From the NCBI GenBank assembly GCA_964483585.1, contig CAZABH010000003.1, forward strand, positions 65,277 through 129,276: a DNA stretch of 64,000 bases, read 5' to 3'. Made by a program: the position numbers and the translations under genes. Below the pieces are notes generated by a model, which ran no database searches, had not been told where the DNA came from, and saw only the letters and a program-made list of their open reading frames with translations. Positions 8,417-15,459 of the stretch are shown piece after piece. The DNA comes from SZUA-430 sp964483585 (GTDB lineage: Bacteria > Pseudomonadota > Alphaproteobacteria > Micropepsales > Micropepsaceae). Position 1 is the stretch's first letter. Each line of letters begins with the position of its first letter.

Positions 8417-10189
8417 TCAGACCAGAACCTTTCCCGCTTCACTGACCTTCGCCTCGTCCGGGGCGTCGTTCAGGATCATCTCGTTGTGTGCAGCACCCGA
8501 CGGTATCATGGGATAGCAGTTTTCCATCTGGTCGACGACGCAATCGAACAGCACCGGGCGATTGGTGTTGATCATCTCGTTGATCCGGTCATCGAGCTCA
8601 TCAGGCGTGGTCGCCCGCAAGCCCAGGACGCCATAGGCCTCGGCCAGCTTGACGAAATCCGGCAGGGCCTCCGAATAGGAATGCGAGTAGCGCCCCCCAT
8701 GCAGCAATTGCTGCCACTGGCGTACCATGCCCATGTACTTGTTGTTCAGGATGAAGACCTTGATCGGCAAGTCGAACTGCACCGCTGTCGAAAGCTCCTG
8801 CATGACCATCTGCACGCTGGCCTCGCCCGCAATGTCGATGACCAGCGCATCCCGGTGCGCCACCTGGATCCCGACCGCCGCCGGCAGTCCATAACCCATC
8901 GTGCCAAGCCCGCCCGACGTCATCCAGCGGTTGGGTTCGTCGAACTTGTAGAACTGCGCCGCCCACATCTGGTGCTGGCCCACCTCGGTCGAGATGTAGG
9001 TCGTCCGCCCTTTGGTCAGTTCATAGAGCCGCTCGATCGCCTGCTGCGGCTTGATGACGTCCTTCGACGTCTTGTACGAGAGGCAATTGCGCGCCCGCCA
9101 GCCATCGACCTGCAGCTTCCAGGCGGTCAGTGCCGCCCCATCGACGCGCAACTGCCGCGCGCGCCACAGACGGATCATGTCGTCGAGCACGTGCGCGACA
9201 TCACCCACGATGCCCACATCCGCGCGGACGGTCTTGTTGATCGAGGAAGGATCGATATCGATATGGATTTTCTTGGAGTTGGGAGAAAACGCATCCAGTC
9301 GTCCCGTCACCCGGTCATCGAAGCGCGCACCGACAGCGATCATCAGGTCGCAGTCGTGCATCGCAAGGTTGGCCTCGTAGGTGCCGTGCATGCCCAGCAT
9401 GCCCAGCCACTGCGGATCATTGGCCGGATAAGCACCAAGGCCCATCAGCGTCGATGTGATCGGAAACCCGGTCATGCGCACGAACTCGCGCAGCAGGTGC
9501 GAGGCAAGCTTGCCCGAATTGATCACCCCGCCGCCCGTGTAGAACACAGGCTTCTTGGCGGCCGCGATCAGATCCAGCGCCTGCTCGATCTTCCGAAGGT
9601 CACCCTTGACGCGCGGCTGATAGGTGCGATGGCGAATATTGGACGGGCCCACATAAGGCGCCCGCTTGAACTGTACATCCTTCGGGATATCGATCAGGAC
9701 CGGTCCGGGCCTCCCTGATGTCGCAATGTAGAACGCCTCATGAAGGATACGGGGCAGGTCCTTGACGTCGCGCACCAGCACATTGTGCTTGGTGCACGGA
9801 CGCGTGATGCCCACTGTGTCGGCCTCCTGGAACGCGTCGGTGCCGATCAGATGCGTGGGCACCTGGCCCGTGATGCAGACGAGCGGGATGGAGTCCATCA
9901 GGGCATCGGTCAGACCGGTAACCGCATTGGTCGCACCCGGTCCCGACGTCACCAGCAACACACCCGGCTTGCCGGTCGAACGCGCATAGCCTTCCGCCGC
10001 ATGCGCCGCCCCCTGTTCATGCCGCACGAGAATATGTTCGATCCCGTCATCCTGAAACAGTGCATCGTAGATCGGCAGTACGGCACCGCCGGGATAGCCG
10101 AAGATGTGGCGTACGCCATGATCCTTCAGCGCCCGCACCACGATTTCGGCGCCGGTCGGATCCTGGGTCTGGCTAGTTGCTGCACTCAT
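8417..10189 (-). CDS. ilvB: Acetolactate synthase large (catalytic) subunit
   Basis: TPP- and FAD-dependent synthase that starts valine, leucine and isoleucine synthesis. The 590-aa product shows the order TPP-Pyr domain (GYPGGAVLPIYDAL, catalytic Glu in HEQGAAHAAEGYAR), central FAD domain, and TPP-binding C-domain. In the C-domain the metal motif reads GEAS followed by ILNN, so Glu stands where Asp (GDG/GDAS) is usual; I believe this variant occurs in other alphaproteobacterial AHAS. The gene is preceded by a leader peptide and an intrinsic terminator, and leads ilvN and ilvC. Confidence 0.97.
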   Translation of the reverse strand: MSAATSQTQDPTGAEIVVRALKDHGVRHIFGYPGGAVLPIYDALFQDDGIEHILVRHEQGAAHAAEGYARSTGKPGVLLVTSGPGATNAVTGLTDALMDSIPLVCITGQVPTHLIGTDAFQEADTVGITRPCTKHNVLVRDVKDLPRILHEAFYIATSGRPGPVLIDIPKDVQFKRAPYVGPSNIRHRTYQPRVKGDLRKIEQALDLIAAAKKPVFYTGGGVINSGKLASHLLREFVRMTGFPITSTLMGLGAYPANDPQWLGMLGMHGTYEANLAMHDCDLMIAVGARFDDRVTGRLDAFSPNSKKIHIDIDPSSINKTVRADVGIVGDVAHVLDDMIRLWRARQLRVDGAALTAWKLQVDGWRARNCLSYKTSKDVIKPQQAIERLYELTKGRTTYISTEVGQHQMWAAQFYKFDEPNRWMTSGGLGTMGYGLPAAVGIQVAHRDALVIDIAGEASVQMVMQELSTAVQFDLPIKVFILNNKYMGMVRQWQQLLHGGRYSHSYSEALPDFVKLAEAYGVLGLRATTPDELDDRINEMINTNRPVLFDCVVDQMENCYPMIPSGAAHNEMILNDAPDEAKVSEAGKVLV

Positions 10190-10206
10190 CGTTCTGGCTC
10201 TCGAGC

Positions 10207-10233
10207 AAAAGAAAAGGCCCCGTCGGGGCCTTC
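10207..10233 (-). terminator. Attenuator terminator in the ilvB leader
   Basis: On the minus strand AAGGCCCC pairs with GGGGCCTT (8 bp, 3-nt loop) and is followed by TTTTCTTTTG. This is a textbook intrinsic terminator, yet it lies only 17 nt before the ilvB start, so it must be conditional. An upstream segment GGGGTCC (about 10254-10260) can pair with the 5' arm GGCCCC and would act as antiterminator. Confidence 0.85.
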
Positions 10234-10253
10234 AATACGCCGCTGCTTCCTAA

Positions 10254-10271
10254 GGACCCCTGATCAGGTCC
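10254..10271 (-). promoter_or_regulatory. Pause/antiterminator hairpin segment of the ilvB leader
   Basis: GGACC and GGTCC at the ends of this segment form a small stem overlapping the end of the leader peptide (5 bp, palindromic core CCTGATCAGG). Its distal strand GGGGTCC is also complementary, with one G-U pair, to the 5' arm of the downstream terminator. It could therefore switch between a pause hairpin and an antiterminator depending on ribosome position. Confidence 0.6.
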
Positions 10272-10314
10272 AGGATTCAGCGGCACGTCCAAGTACAAGC
10301 ACAAAATTCCACAT
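10264..10314 (-). CDS. ilvB leader peptide (branched-chain attenuator)
   Basis: A 16-residue ORF, MWNFVLVLGRAAESWT, with ATG at 10314, a purine-rich GAGAAAG 7 nt upstream, and TGA at 10264. The VLVL run is what an ilv attenuator needs: the ribosome stalls on Val/Leu codons when charged tRNA is scarce, allowing the antiterminator to form. The peptide, the pause/antiterminator segment and the terminator lie in the right order within 125 nt of ilvB. The role is inferred from layout and is comparable in logic to enterobacterial ivbL and ilvL. Confidence 0.8.
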   Translation of the reverse strand: MWNFVLVLGRAAESWT

Positions 10315-10345
10315 AAAGCGACTTTCTCGCAATAATATTACCAAA

Positions 10346-10374
10346 TCCCTACCCGTTTCGTTGCAGCGCGTCAA
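10346..10374 (-). promoter_or_regulatory. Candidate ilvB operon promoter
   Basis: On the minus strand TTGACG and TAGGGA are separated by 17 nt, ending about 31 nt before the leader-peptide ATG. The -35 is good and the -10 poor. It is the best-placed match upstream of the leader. Confidence 0.35.
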
Positions 10375-10393
10375 GAGCCCATGCACCATTGCG

Positions 10394-10427
10394 ATGCCAT
10401 AATCAATTATGGCATGAGTTATGGCAT
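10394..10427. promoter_or_regulatory. Autoregulatory operator of the vapBC pair
   Basis: ATGCCATAAT and ATTATGGCAT form a perfect 10-bp inverted repeat around CA (10394-10415). A third half-site TTATGGCAT follows at 10419-10427, 12 bp on. The array overlaps the antitoxin start codons, as expected for an operator bound by an RHH antitoxin or antitoxin-toxin complex. Confidence 0.7.
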
Positions 10428-10632
10428 GGAAGACAGCATCCGCAAGATCACCGTCCACGTCCCCGAAGACCTGCTCGCCGCCGCCCAGGCCGAGACGGGA
10501 GAGGGTGTCACCGAAACCGTCCGCCGCGGCCTCGAGCTGCTCCGCCGCGCCCGCGCCTACCGCGAGCTCGCGAAATTGCGGGGCAAGATCAAGTTCGAGA
10601 TGACGGCAGACGAGTTGCGCGGCGAGGATTGA
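10426..10632 (+). CDS. vapB: Ribbon-helix-helix antitoxin of a VapBC-type pair
   Basis: A 68-aa protein from ATG 10426. ATG 10414 or 10381 would add 4 or 15 residues, but these lie inside the operator repeat. The N-terminus SIRKITVHVPEDLLAAAQ is the beta strand and first helix of an RHH DNA-binding fold; the charged C-terminus should wrap the toxin. Its stop overlaps the toxin start (TGATG), so the two are translationally coupled. It is expected to repress its own promoter through the upstream TTATGGCAT half-sites. The exact antitoxin subfamily is not certain. Confidence 0.82.
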   Translation: MEDSIRKITVHVPEDLLAAAQAETGEGVTETVRRGLELLRRARAYRELAKLRGKIKFEMTADELRGED

Positions 10633-11009
10633 TGATTTCAGCCGACACCTCAAGCATCATCGCCTTCCTGCAAGGCCAGGAGGAACCCGATGCCAAGGCC
10701 GTAGCCAAGACACTCAATGACGGCAACCTGGTCCTTCCGCCCGTGGTCGTTACCGAACTGCTGAGTGACCCGAAAGCCGGTTCACGCATTGCTGATTTCC
10801 TCGTCGACATCCCTATCCTTCCACTTGGTGAAGGATATTGGGAGAGGGCGGGCCGAAATCGCAGCATGCTGCTGCACAAGGGTCACAAGGCGCGTCTTGG
10901 CGATGCCCTTGCAGCGCAGGCATGCATCGACAATGATATCACGCTGATTGCGCGCGACCGTGACTTCCGCCACTTCGTGAAGTTCGCAGGGCTCAAGCTG
11001 TTCGGCTGA
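10632..11009 (+). CDS. vapC: PIN-domain ribonuclease toxin, VapC family
   Basis: A 125-aa PIN domain, typical for VapC. The metal-binding acids are all present: D5 (ISADTSS), E42 (VVTELL), D91 (LGDALAAQ) and D109 (LIARDRDF). VapC toxins are Mg-dependent RNases that usually cleave initiator tRNA or 23S rRNA; the target here is unknown. The start overlaps the antitoxin stop by one base. The 3' end overlaps the convergent miaA by 17 bp, which suggests a locus settled at the end of miaA. Confidence 0.88.
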   Translation: MISADTSSIIAFLQGQEEPDAKAVAKTLNDGNLVLPPVVVTELLSDPKAGSRIADFLVDIPILPLGEGYWERAGRNRSMLLHKGHKARLGDALAAQACIDNDITLIARDRDFRHFVKFAGLKLFG

Positions 11010-11928
11010 TTTCGCCAGCTACTGCATCCAGCAACGCACCGGGATTTCCCGCCTCGACCACCACCCAATCCTGCATCTGGTTGCGGAACCACGTCATCTG
11101 GCGCTTGGCGTATTGCCGTGTCTCGGTAACCGCCCGATCAATGGCCGCATCAAGCCGCATCTCGCCACGCAGATGCGCCCGCAGTTGCGGCACGCCGAGG
11201 GCACGCGCCGCCGGCAGCGTCTCATCGATCGCGCCCAGCGCCCGCACCTCATCAAGCGCACCCTGCGCCATCATCTGCTCGAACCGCCGGCCGATCTGTG
11301 CCTTCAGCCAGTCCCGGTTGGGCTTCAGCACGAAGCGCGCCATCGCACCGGTCAGGACGGGTGTCCCCTTGAGCTTCTGCCACTCGTCGAGCGACTGTCC
11401 TGTGGCCTCGATGACCTCCCACGCCCTGACAAGCCGCTGGCTGTCCCCCACATCAAGCCGTTGCCCCATCGCAGGATCACGCGCAAGCAACAACGCATGG
11501 AACGTCTCGTTCCCCATCTGCGCAAGCTTGAGCCGCGCCTCCGCCCGGATCGTCGGATGGATCTCGGGGATGGGGGACAGCCCCTGTAGCAGCGCCGCGA
11601 AATAAAGCCCGGTTCCACCCACGAAGACCGGAACCTGGCCACGCGCGCGGACGATGCCAATCGCTTCGGCCGCAGCCTGCGCCCAGCGCGCCACGGAAAA
11701 CGGCTCGTGCGCACTGACAATCCCGTAGAGCGCATGCGCCACCCGCGCCTCGTCCGCAGCCGAAGGCCGGGCCGACAAGACCCGCAACTCGCGATAGACC
11801 TGCAGCGCATCGGTATTGACGATCACGCCATCAAGATGCTCGGCAAGCGACAGCGCGAGCGCCGACTTGCCGCTCGCGGTCGGCCCTGCAATAAGGACGG
11901 CCTCCGGCCTGCTCAACGTGATCTCCAT
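10993..11928 (-). CDS. miaA: tRNA dimethylallyltransferase
   Basis: Adds the isopentenyl group to A37 of tRNAs that read UNN codons. The 311-aa product has the P-loop LIAGPTASGKSALA (residues about 12-25), VNTDALQVYREL, and the substrate motif FVGGTGLYF. Its start codon is only 15 bp from the divergent serB start, so its promoter must reach into serB. Its C-terminus overlaps the convergent vapC by 17 bp. Confidence 0.96.
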   Translation of the reverse strand: MEITLSRPEAVLIAGPTASGKSALALSLAEHLDGVIVNTDALQVYRELRVLSARPSAADEARVAHALYGIVSAHEPFSVARWAQAAAEAIGIVRARGQVPVFVGGTGLYFAALLQGLSPIPEIHPTIRAEARLKLAQMGNETFHALLLARDPAMGQRLDVGDSQRLVRAWEVIEATGQSLDEWQKLKGTPVLTGAMARFVLKPNRDWLKAQIGRRFEQMMAQGALDEVRALGAIDETLPAARALGVPQLRAHLRGEMRLDAAIDRAVTETRQYAKRQMTWFRNQMQDWVVVEAGNPGALLDAVAGEISRTA

Positions 11929-11943
11929 TCGAAAAAATCAGCC

Positions 11944-12813
11944 ATGACCCACATGTTGGTACTCACCGCCGCGCAGGGCAAGCTGGACGACGCCAGCGTC
12001 TCGGCCGCAGCCGACACGACAGGCGTGGCCCCGCACTGGCTGTCCCCCGGCACGGCCTGCGAGTTCCGCACGCAAGATCCGGAAATCCTGGCGCACATCC
12101 GCCGTCGCCTCATCGACACGCCAGTCGACGCGAATATCATCGCAGTCGCCGACCGCCGCAAGAGCCTGCTGGTCGCCGACATGGATTCCACCATCATCAA
12201 TTGCGAATGCATCGACGAACTGGCGGATTTCGCAGGCATCAAGCCTCAGATCGCGGCCATCACCGAACGCGCCATGCGGGGCGAGATCGAATTCGAAGGC
12301 GCGCTGCGCGAGCGCGTTGGCCTGCTCAAGGGGCAACCGGAGCAGATCCTTTACCAGGTGATGGAAAAGCGCATCCGCCTCAACGAGGGCGCCCGCACCC
12401 TGGTCACGACGATGGCACGCGCCGGCGCCGTGACGGCCCTGGTCTCCGGCGGCTTCACCTGGTTCACATCAAGGGTCGCCGAGCGCGCAGGATTTGCCCA
12501 CAACCGCGCCAACATTCTCGAGTTGGAAGCAGGCCGCCTCAACGGAACCGTGCGCGAGCCCATCCTCGGGCGCCAGGCCAAGCGCCAGGCGCTCATCGAG
12601 CTGGCGTCAGCCAATGCCATCCCGCTGGCGCGCACCATGGCCATCGGTGATGGTGCCAACGACCTCGACATGATCCGCGCATCGGGCCTCGGCATCGCCT
12701 ACAGGGCCAAGCCCGTCGTGGCAGAGGCCGCCCATGCACGCCTCGACCATTCCGATCTCGTGGCAGCCCTGCACATCCAGGGCTACCGCGAGACCGAGCT
12801 GGTCCTGGCCTGA
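11944..12813 (+). CDS. serB: Phosphoserine phosphatase
   Basis: HAD-family phosphatase for the last step of serine synthesis. The 289-aa product has the nucleophile motif DMDSTIINCE at residues 79-88, the second HAD motif in ALVSGGFTWFT, and motif III/IV in GDGANDLDMIRASG. The N-terminal 75 residues match the ACT-like domain of longer SerB proteins. The frame is open back to 11707 inside miaA, but ATG 11944 is the sensible start. miaA next to serB is common in this group. Confidence 0.95.
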   Translation: MTHMLVLTAAQGKLDDASVSAAADTTGVAPHWLSPGTACEFRTQDPEILAHIRRRLIDTPVDANIIAVADRRKSLLVADMDSTIINCECIDELADFAGIKPQIAAITERAMRGEIEFEGALRERVGLLKGQPEQILYQVMEKRIRLNEGARTLVTTMARAGAVTALVSGGFTWFTSRVAERAGFAHNRANILELEAGRLNGTVREPILGRQAKRQALIELASANAIPLARTMAIGDGANDLDMIRASGLGIAYRAKPVVAEAAHARLDHSDLVAALHIQGYRETELVLA

Positions 12814-12833
12814 ACACCGGGAACAGCTTCGGC

Positions 12834-14087
12834 ATGCGCGCTGCAGGATTTGACTTCGGCACATCGAACTCCGCCATCGGCATCGTGCGCGGCAAGGCAC
12901 CGGCACTGGCGCCGCTGGAAAACGGCGAGACCATGGTGCCCACCTCTGTCTTCTTTGATTTCACCGAACACGACAGGCCCTCATACGGCCGCGCGGCAAT
13001 CAACGCCTATGTCAGCGGAAACGAAGGCCGCCTCATGCGCGGCCTCAAGACCATCCTGTCGACCAGCCTCATCAGCGAGCGAACGGCGCTTTCGCGCAAG
13101 TCCATCGCCCTGACCGACGTGATCACCATGTTTTCGCGCCACCTGAGACTGAAGGCGGAAGAGGCTGCAGGAACTCCCATTGACGCCGTCGTGCACGGCC
13201 GCCCCGTTCGTTTCATCGAAGGCGATGATGCGGCCGACCAGCGGGCCGAGGACACGTTGCGATCGCTGGCAATGCAGGCAGGCTTCGCCGAGGTCTCCTT
13301 CGTCTACGAACCCGTGGCAGCCGCCTCGCAATACGAACAGACCGCAACCCGCGAGGAATTGGTGCTCGTGGCCGACATCGGCGGCGGCACGTCAGACTTC
13401 TCGATCATCCGCATTGGCCCCGAAAGACGCAGCCGCAACGACAGGAAGAACGACATCCTGGCCAATACGGGCGTGCGCGTGGGCGGCACCGACCTCGACC
13501 GCAACCTCAGCATGCAAGCCGTAATGCCGCTGCTGGGGTTGGGGACGGAATTGCTCAACCGGCGCCTGCCTGTACCGCGATCAACCTTCGCCGACCTTGC
13601 CTGGTGGCCGACGATCAATCTCTGCTACACCCCCAAGGTGATGAGGGAAACACAGGACGTGCATCGCCAGGCGGCCGAACCGCACAAGACAAGCCGGCTC
13701 ATCACTGTCCTGCAGAGACACCTGGGCCACCGCATGGCATTCGCGGTGGAAGCAGGAAAGATAAGACTTTCAGGCAAGCCTCAGGCGCAGATACCACTTG
13801 ATTTCGTCGAGCCGGACCTTGCCGCAAGCGCAACCCGGAACGGCTTCGATGACGCCATAAGCGCCGAGATCACGCGCATGCGCCTGTCGATTTGGAACTG
13901 CCTCGCAATGGCCGACATCGAAGCGAGCGATATCGACACGATCTTCTTGACGGGCGGCTCAAGCCGCGTCCCCGCAATCGAAGCCCTTGTCCAGGAAGAA
14001 TTTCCCGAGGCAACCATACGCCGTGGCGACGATTTCCTCTCGGTCGCCATAGGCCTGACACACGAAGCCATCAAGCGTTACCGATGA
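12834..14087 (+). CDS. YegD-like Hsp70-family ATPase
   Basis: A 417-aa Hsp70-type nucleotide-binding domain without the usual substrate-binding domain, as in E. coli YegD. The phosphate and adenosine motifs are visible: AGFDFGTSNSAIGIV at the N-terminus, VADIGGGTSDFSI in the middle and IFLTGGSSRVPAIEALV near the C-terminus. It starts 20 bp after serB and is probably cotranscribed. The cellular client or role is not known; a chaperone-like or actin-like function is inference from the fold. Confidence 0.88.
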   Translation: MRAAGFDFGTSNSAIGIVRGKAPALAPLENGETMVPTSVFFDFTEHDRPSYGRAAINAYVSGNEGRLMRGLKTILSTSLISERTALSRKSIALTDVITMFSRHLRLKAEEAAGTPIDAVVHGRPVRFIEGDDAADQRAEDTLRSLAMQAGFAEVSFVYEPVAAASQYEQTATREELVLVADIGGGTSDFSIIRIGPERRSRNDRKNDILANTGVRVGGTDLDRNLSMQAVMPLLGLGTELLNRRLPVPRSTFADLAWWPTINLCYTPKVMRETQDVHRQAAEPHKTSRLITVLQRHLGHRMAFAVEAGKIRLSGKPQAQIPLDFVEPDLAASATRNGFDDAISAEITRMRLSIWNCLAMADIEASDIDTIFLTGGSSRVPAIEALVQEEFPEATIRRGDDFLSVAIGLTHEAIKRYR

Positions 14088-14151
14088 AACGACGAAGATC
14101 GCTGTCGTCGCGCAGCCCTGATAGCCGCGCGTACATGGGTGTAAAAAACGT

Positions 14152-14180
14152 TTGACAGAACTGTCGCGCACACCTACATG
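14152..14180 (+). promoter_or_regulatory. Promoter with inverted-repeat operator for the membrane protein/XRE pair
   Basis: TTGACA (14152-14157) is a perfect -35; TACATG at 14175-14180 is a weak -10 after a 17-bp spacer. The perfect inverted repeat GACAGAACTGTC (14154-14165) overlaps the -35, a natural site for autorepression by the downstream XRE protein. TACATG-type repeats also occur at 14132 and 14175. Confidence 0.5.
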
Positions 14181-14218
14181 TAAAAGATGTTGTACAGACT
14201 CATGCGGAGCACCAACCA

Positions 14219-14695
14219 ATGTCGGGAAGCGAACGATATGCGTGGCTTTCACTGATCGCCTGGATCGCGATCATGCTGTTTCTCCTCATGCGTTTCACGA
14301 CTGGATTCGAGCTGTTCGGAAACTCGTTTGGCTTGAAGATCGTCGAGCAGTCGGCAGCCAGACTGCTTGGCATCTACGCCAGCATCATCATTGCAGCCAT
14401 CATTGCTGAGGGCATCATTGCCGCAGTCACCTCGCTGGCCGGCAAGGGGGTGGAACGCGACGAACGAGACCTGATGATTTCACAACGCGCGAACCTGGTT
14501 TCCTACTGGTTCATGGCGCTTGCTCTCAATCTGATCATATTCCACATCTTGGCATCGGCAACCTATGGTCGCGCACCGATTGATGGCCTTGATCTCACGA
14601 CAACGACAGGCGTGGCATTCGCCATATTGTTTGTCCTCGTGGGCGCGGAGGTCGTCAACCGCACAGCCCTGATCTGGAACTACCGCAAAGCATGA
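14219..14695 (+). CDS. Small integral membrane protein paired with an XRE regulator
   Basis: A 158-aa protein with four predicted membrane helices (about residues 8-27, 46-70, 94-114 and 132-152) and a charged loop GVERDERDLMISQRAN between helices 2 and 3. I recognise no enzymatic motif. It resembles small membrane proteins found with a one-domain Cro/CI-type regulator in many bacteria. GGAG lies 9 nt before the ATG. The stop overlaps the next ORF by 4 bp (ATGA), so the two form a unit. The function is unknown. Confidence 0.75.
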   Translation: MSGSERYAWLSLIAWIAIMLFLLMRFTTGFELFGNSFGLKIVEQSAARLLGIYASIIIAAIIAEGIIAAVTSLAGKGVERDERDLMISQRANLVSYWFMALALNLIIFHILASATYGRAPIDGLDLTTTTGVAFAILFVLVGAEVVNRTALIWNYRKA

Positions 14696-14904
14696 GCATC
14701 AGCAGGGGCAAGGTCAGCAATCGGATCCGCGAACTGCGGACAAGCCGTGGATGGAGCCAGGGCGAACTCGCTGAACGCGTCAACGCTACCCGCCAGACCA
14801 TCAATGCGATCGAGCAGGAAAAATACGCCCCGTCCCTGGAACTTGCCTTCCGCATCTCTCTTGCCTTTGGCGTCGGCTTCGAGGACGTCTGGCAGTTCAG
14901 GTAA
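14692..14904 (+). CDS. XRE-family transcriptional regulator (single HTH)
   Basis: A 70-aa Cro/CI-type helix-turn-helix protein consisting of the DNA-binding domain alone. The recognition region is WSQGELAERVNATRQTINAIEQEKYAPSL, followed by LAFRISLAFGVGFEDVW, typical of the short YgzD-like group. It overlaps the upstream membrane protein gene (ATGA). It probably autoregulates the pair through the GACAG/CTGTC repeat at 14154-14165. Confidence 0.88.
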   Translation: MSISRGKVSNRIRELRTSRGWSQGELAERVNATRQTINAIEQEKYAPSLELAFRISLAFGVGFEDVWQFR

Positions 14905-14933
14905 GTCCATGCACAACTGGCGAAGATAGGACG

Positions 14934-15365
14934 TCAGTCGCAGAGCAACTCGCCATACTGGCTGCGCTTGTTGCGCTTGACACAGGCCTCGGAGGGTCCG
15001 ACCCATTGGCCATCGGCGGACCAGTTTTTCTTGCCACGTTGCGAGGCCTGATAGTGTTCCTCCTCGCACTTGGCCGAGTTCAGCGCCCCCTGCACATCAG
15101 GCCGGAAACCGAAATAATTGCACATGATGATCGATGGCCAGCGTTCGCTGTGCGCATTGAGGATGTGCTTCTTCAGATACTCAGGCGCAAGGCTCCACCA
15201 CTTGGGCAGGTTCTCCTGAAGCTCATAGGGCAGGCGCTCGCGCGAAATTGAGAGGAATTGCGCCTCCGTATAGGGCGGCCCGGGATCGGCCACCTTGGCA
15301 TGGACGAGGCTTGCGCCGGTCAATGTCACGACGGCAACCAGAAGGCTGGCAAGAAACTGGCGCAT
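14934..15365 (-). CDS. Secreted hypothetical protein with four cysteines
   Basis: A 143-aa protein that I do not recognise. MRQFLASLLVAVVTLTGASLVHA is a clear Sec signal peptide, so the mature part is periplasmic or exported. The mature part has four cysteines (in IIMCNYF, SAKCEEE, SEACVKR and the C-terminal LLCD), enough for two disulfides, and many Trp/Tyr residues. ATG 15365 has GGAG 6 nt upstream; the 7-residue upstream extension is unlikely. It is a single gene, convergent with the XRE pair. Confidence 0.7.
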   Translation of the reverse strand: MRQFLASLLVAVVTLTGASLVHAKVADPGPPYTEAQFLSISRERLPYELQENLPKWWSLAPEYLKKHILNAHSERWPSIIMCNYFGFRPDVQGALNSAKCEEEHYQASQRGKKNWSADGQWVGPSEACVKRNKRSQYGELLCD

Positions 15366-15459
15366 GGAGAACTCCACAGAAAGCATCGCTGCAGGATCCC
15401 TTGAGTAATCCCGCGGTCACTGCAATGAATAGGCCGGATCAGAATTCAGGAAAAGCCCC

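Noticed and set aside
7811..9718. 635-codon plus-strand frame antisense to ilvN and ilvB
   Set aside because: It mirrors the codon bias of the real genes; composition is His/Arg/Gln-rich and no domain is recognisable.
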